NCBI GenBank assembly: GCA_018697195.1
Contig: CM031857.1
Coordinates: 68,127,776 to 68,191,775, forward strand
Source: Certhia americana
Lineage: Eukaryota > Chordata > Aves > Passeriformes > Certhiidae
Direction: 5' to 3'
DNA length: 64,000 nucleotides
Made by a program: the position numbers and the translations under genes. Shown in pieces: positions 61,401 to 64,000 of the stretch (positions are counted from its first letter, which is position 1; every line of letters starts with the position of its first letter). Below the pieces are notes generated by a model. That model saw nothing but the letters and a program-made list of their open reading frames with translations. It ran no database searches and was not told the DNA's origin.

Positions 61401-64000
61401 AGGCCAAGCTCAACATATTCTGCAGGTAACCATATCCAAGTAGAAGAAATTATAAGAAAAATTAAACAATTTGTATTTCCAGTGCAATTTTTTACCTCCC
61501 TAAATTGCCAGATTATGAAGGGCTTCACATCCCTAACACATGCACCTGTAGGTAAAATAGAAACCAAAAACATCAGAGTTGAAGAGTATATAAAGGGAGG
61601 ACTGCCTCCTGGAAAAAAAGCTTACTCCATGCCATCATGTGTGACCCAAAAGTCTGATTTCTACATACAGGTGTATTTGAACATATTAAGATAAATGATG
61701 AAAAGTCTTTATTTTTCCATAACAGTGAAGGTGTCTGGAAAAATCCCATCCCCTCCAGAAGTACATTATAAAACTATGAACTTGCACCACAAAGTTCAAG
61801 AAGACTTCAGATTCTCCTCAGCAGCATGACCTGCTCCCTTGTCATGTCCAGCTGCATTGATTGTGCTGCTATGAAGTTCCTTCCCAATATTTCGCCATCC
61901 AGGCAATTATAGGTACTGTGGCAAATCCTAAAGCCAACCCTCACTTGGCTTAAATACACAAGCAGCCACAGTGAAATCAATGACAAATTTGCCTAAATAA
62001 ACCAAGACTCAGAAATTCATCTCAAGCTAAGTCTTCCTTGTATTCCACCTGTGAAACAATTTGACCGTTGAAGGCATGAACTATTCCCTGATAAATCATT
62101 TAAGTCCTTATGCCAAATAATCTCAACTACACTTTTTTAATGACTATTTCTGTTTTATTTGCTGTTTACTGCAAACATACCATCTGTGAGACAGCCCTTT
62201 GCTCATACTTGGAGTACACTCTGTAACCTTCTAGTTAATATTTCCTCTTGACCTTCTAATTAAGTCTTAGAAATTTGCAATTTTTAAAAAATAGAGATGC
62301 CCATCTCCCCCGCTTTCCTAAGTAGACAGGTAAAAAATGTTGTTATTGTCACTCTGTTGAAGCACATTGTCTGAATTACATTCCCCCTGTTGAGACTTAG
62401 CCTGGATGAATTGTAACTGCAGTATGTCCAACTGTTTCTTAAATAATTCCCATTTTTTTTCTGCACCAGGTTTCCTACACAGCCTTGAGAGCTGGCATTG
62501 CCATCAAGATCATTCAGTTGTTTATGTTACAATAAGCTAGTCCTTCTACTTGAACTGAAAGTGTAAGCAATTTATGTTGTGGCATATAATGAAAGCCTAT
62601 TAATCTTCCAGAAAAACATCCCTAATTTATATAGTTGGCTCCATCAAAATGCCTTATAGTATTATAAGTTTTGCAAAACTTCCACTGAGCCAAAACTAAT
62701 TTTGTTTCTTCATCTTCTTTTCTTTTCTGTATTGTGAATTATGGTCCCTAAATCAGCCCTGCTCTATTTATCAAGATGGGCTGATTTTCTAGCTTTGGGT
62801 GCCAAGAACCTCTGATTATGAAGTTCAGTCAATAAACTGACTTCAGTAAGTAAGCAATTATGCATTGCCTCTGGAAACATGCTTCCCACCTTGCAGGTTT
62901 TGCATACTTGTTATCCCAGTAAGTATCTGTGAAATTAAAATCCCCCATGATCAAAGTTTCAGGTTTTTTTATAAGTATCTCTTAGCTGTAAACATGTTGT
63001 TTGTTTCAGTTATTCTAAAACACAATTTACAAGGTAAAGTGTCTACAGTCACCACTGTAAGTTGTTTCTTTTAATCAAGCAGCTATGTACCAGAAAAGTG
63101 AAACACTATTTTGCATATACACAGTTAAAATATACAAGCCACAAACAATAACACTTCCTCTGAGCTCATGGTTTATTAAATGCAACAAAATTAAAATGAC
63201 ACAAATTCTGCTCTAACCTATGAACAGCCAAAAAAGACCAAGCATGTCATTGTCATGTCATTTACTTAAACACCCAAAAATTACAATATCCAAAGTCTTT
63301 TTATTGGGGGTAGGAGAAATACTGTGCTGGGGTTTTAGAGTAACAAAACTAATTTGGTGCAATGAAATTGAATAGACAATTTAATACTAAAAAAAAAAGA
63401 AACCAAAACCTGAGCAAGAATCAACTAAATGCATATGTATTTGAAGATTGAAAAGAGAGGTTTAAAAAAAAGAGGCTGTAGTTTTGAATTTCTGCCTGTG
63501 TATCAACACAGTACTTTAATCTCCCAAATACCAACACATGAAACCAAAAACTAAAACTTTTTGTTGAAGTATTTCTTTTTCTTCCTTTTCTTTACCTTGA
63601 ACACAAAATTAGGACACTGAATTTGCAGAAAGTTATTTATAGTGGAGAAATACATACCAGAATATTTGAAATTTCTACCTGAATAAATGTTGGCGGTTGC
63701 TTATTTTGACTGTTTGTCACCTACCAAGTGTCTCACAGAGGCTTCAGGAAGCTACAAAGTAGGCCTAGATGTTAATTGAATAGACAGGCAAAATGATTAT
63801 TTGCATTTTTCTCTAATGTTTCTTCTCCCACACTCCTGCGAATTTCTTACTTGATTGCTGTGGAAAACACCATCATCCTACTTACTGTTCAAGCCCATAA
63901 ACAAGTCTTCAGCTTGGATCTCTGCCTAGGTACTGTCATCTAAACTAATATTTGAAATTCTATTTTTAAACAGATGAAGATAAGTCCTTTCCTGCCCACT
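58411..64000. other. Unique AT-rich sequence to the window end
   Basis: No gene, RNA or confident mobile element recognised in 5.6 kb. The 123-codon frame at 61323-61694 plus has no recognisable domain. The block at 58970-59260 is described separately. Confidence 0.55.
58970..59260. promoter_or_regulatory. Candidate conserved non-coding element
   Basis: Contains GCAATATGTTAATGGC, CACTATGCTAATTACCATAAG with a TAATTA-type core, an E-box-like GACAACAGGTGCAAGTG (CAGGTG next to CAAGTG), and ATGATTAAAGG. All frames are closed and no repeat is recognised. The mix of homeodomain, E-box and NK2-like cores suggests an enhancer, but this is inference from motifs alone. Confidence 0.28.

Noticed and set aside
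61323..61694. 123-codon plus-strand frame
   Set aside because: No recognisable family and no context of a gene; chance length.
1..64000. CRISPR arrays, operons, bacterial mobile elements or defence systems
   Set aside because: No regularly spaced direct repeats with unique spacers, no ribosome-binding-site-led coding blocks, and avian retroposons throughout; the DNA is vertebrate.

Overview
This window looks like non-coding DNA from a bird, most likely a songbird. The main evidence is at least six CR1-type LINE fragments ending in the typical avian 'TCATAGAATCA...' boundary, plus LTRs that resemble families I know from passerine genomes. The DNA is AT-rich, with many simple repeats and A or T runs. 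I see no bacterial, plasmid or phage gene organisation. Open frames are short, lack codon-level coherence, and the longest ones lie inside repeats. I recognise no protein-coding gene, tRNA, rRNA or CRISPR array. The best description is a vertebrate gene desert or a very long intron.

Layout. 1-8.8 kb is unique AT-rich sequence with a (TTTA)n tract, one weak exon-like segment (1379-1526), a TG tract, a CpG-bearing block near 5.4 kb that may be conserved, and an (AAAAC)n array. 8.8-9.6 kb is a degraded LTR on the minus strand. 12.7-13.2 kb is an internally deleted CR1. 16.0-16.6 kb is the strongest candidate for a conserved non-coding element, dense in homeodomain-type TAATTA cores. 17.2 kb is the only plus-strand CR1 tail. 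17.3-27.1 kb is quiet, with another element-like block at 25.8 kb. 27.1-28.2 kb is a nested structure: a 618-bp solo LTR inside a CR1 copy, flanked by a perfect 6-bp duplication. 30.8-31.3 kb is a CR1 next to a TC/T tract. 31.3-43.5 kb is unique sequence with two long A runs nearby (34.87 and 38.85 kb). 43.5 kb is a short CR1 tail. 44.7-45.9 kb is a longer LTR of the same family as the 8.8-kb copy, carrying a five-unit 40-bp minisatellite. 45.9-53.1 kb is unique. 53.1-53.85 kb is the longest CR1. 54-64 kb is unique sequence with low-complexity tracts, a short perfect inverted repeat and an (AGAAT)n array.

No genes work together here. Any function is likely to be cis-regulatory, in the candidate conserved blocks, and can only be tested by cross-species alignment. 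I found no convincing previously undescribed system. The best-supported observations are the nested LTR/CR1 insertion and the expanded minisatellite inside an LTR.
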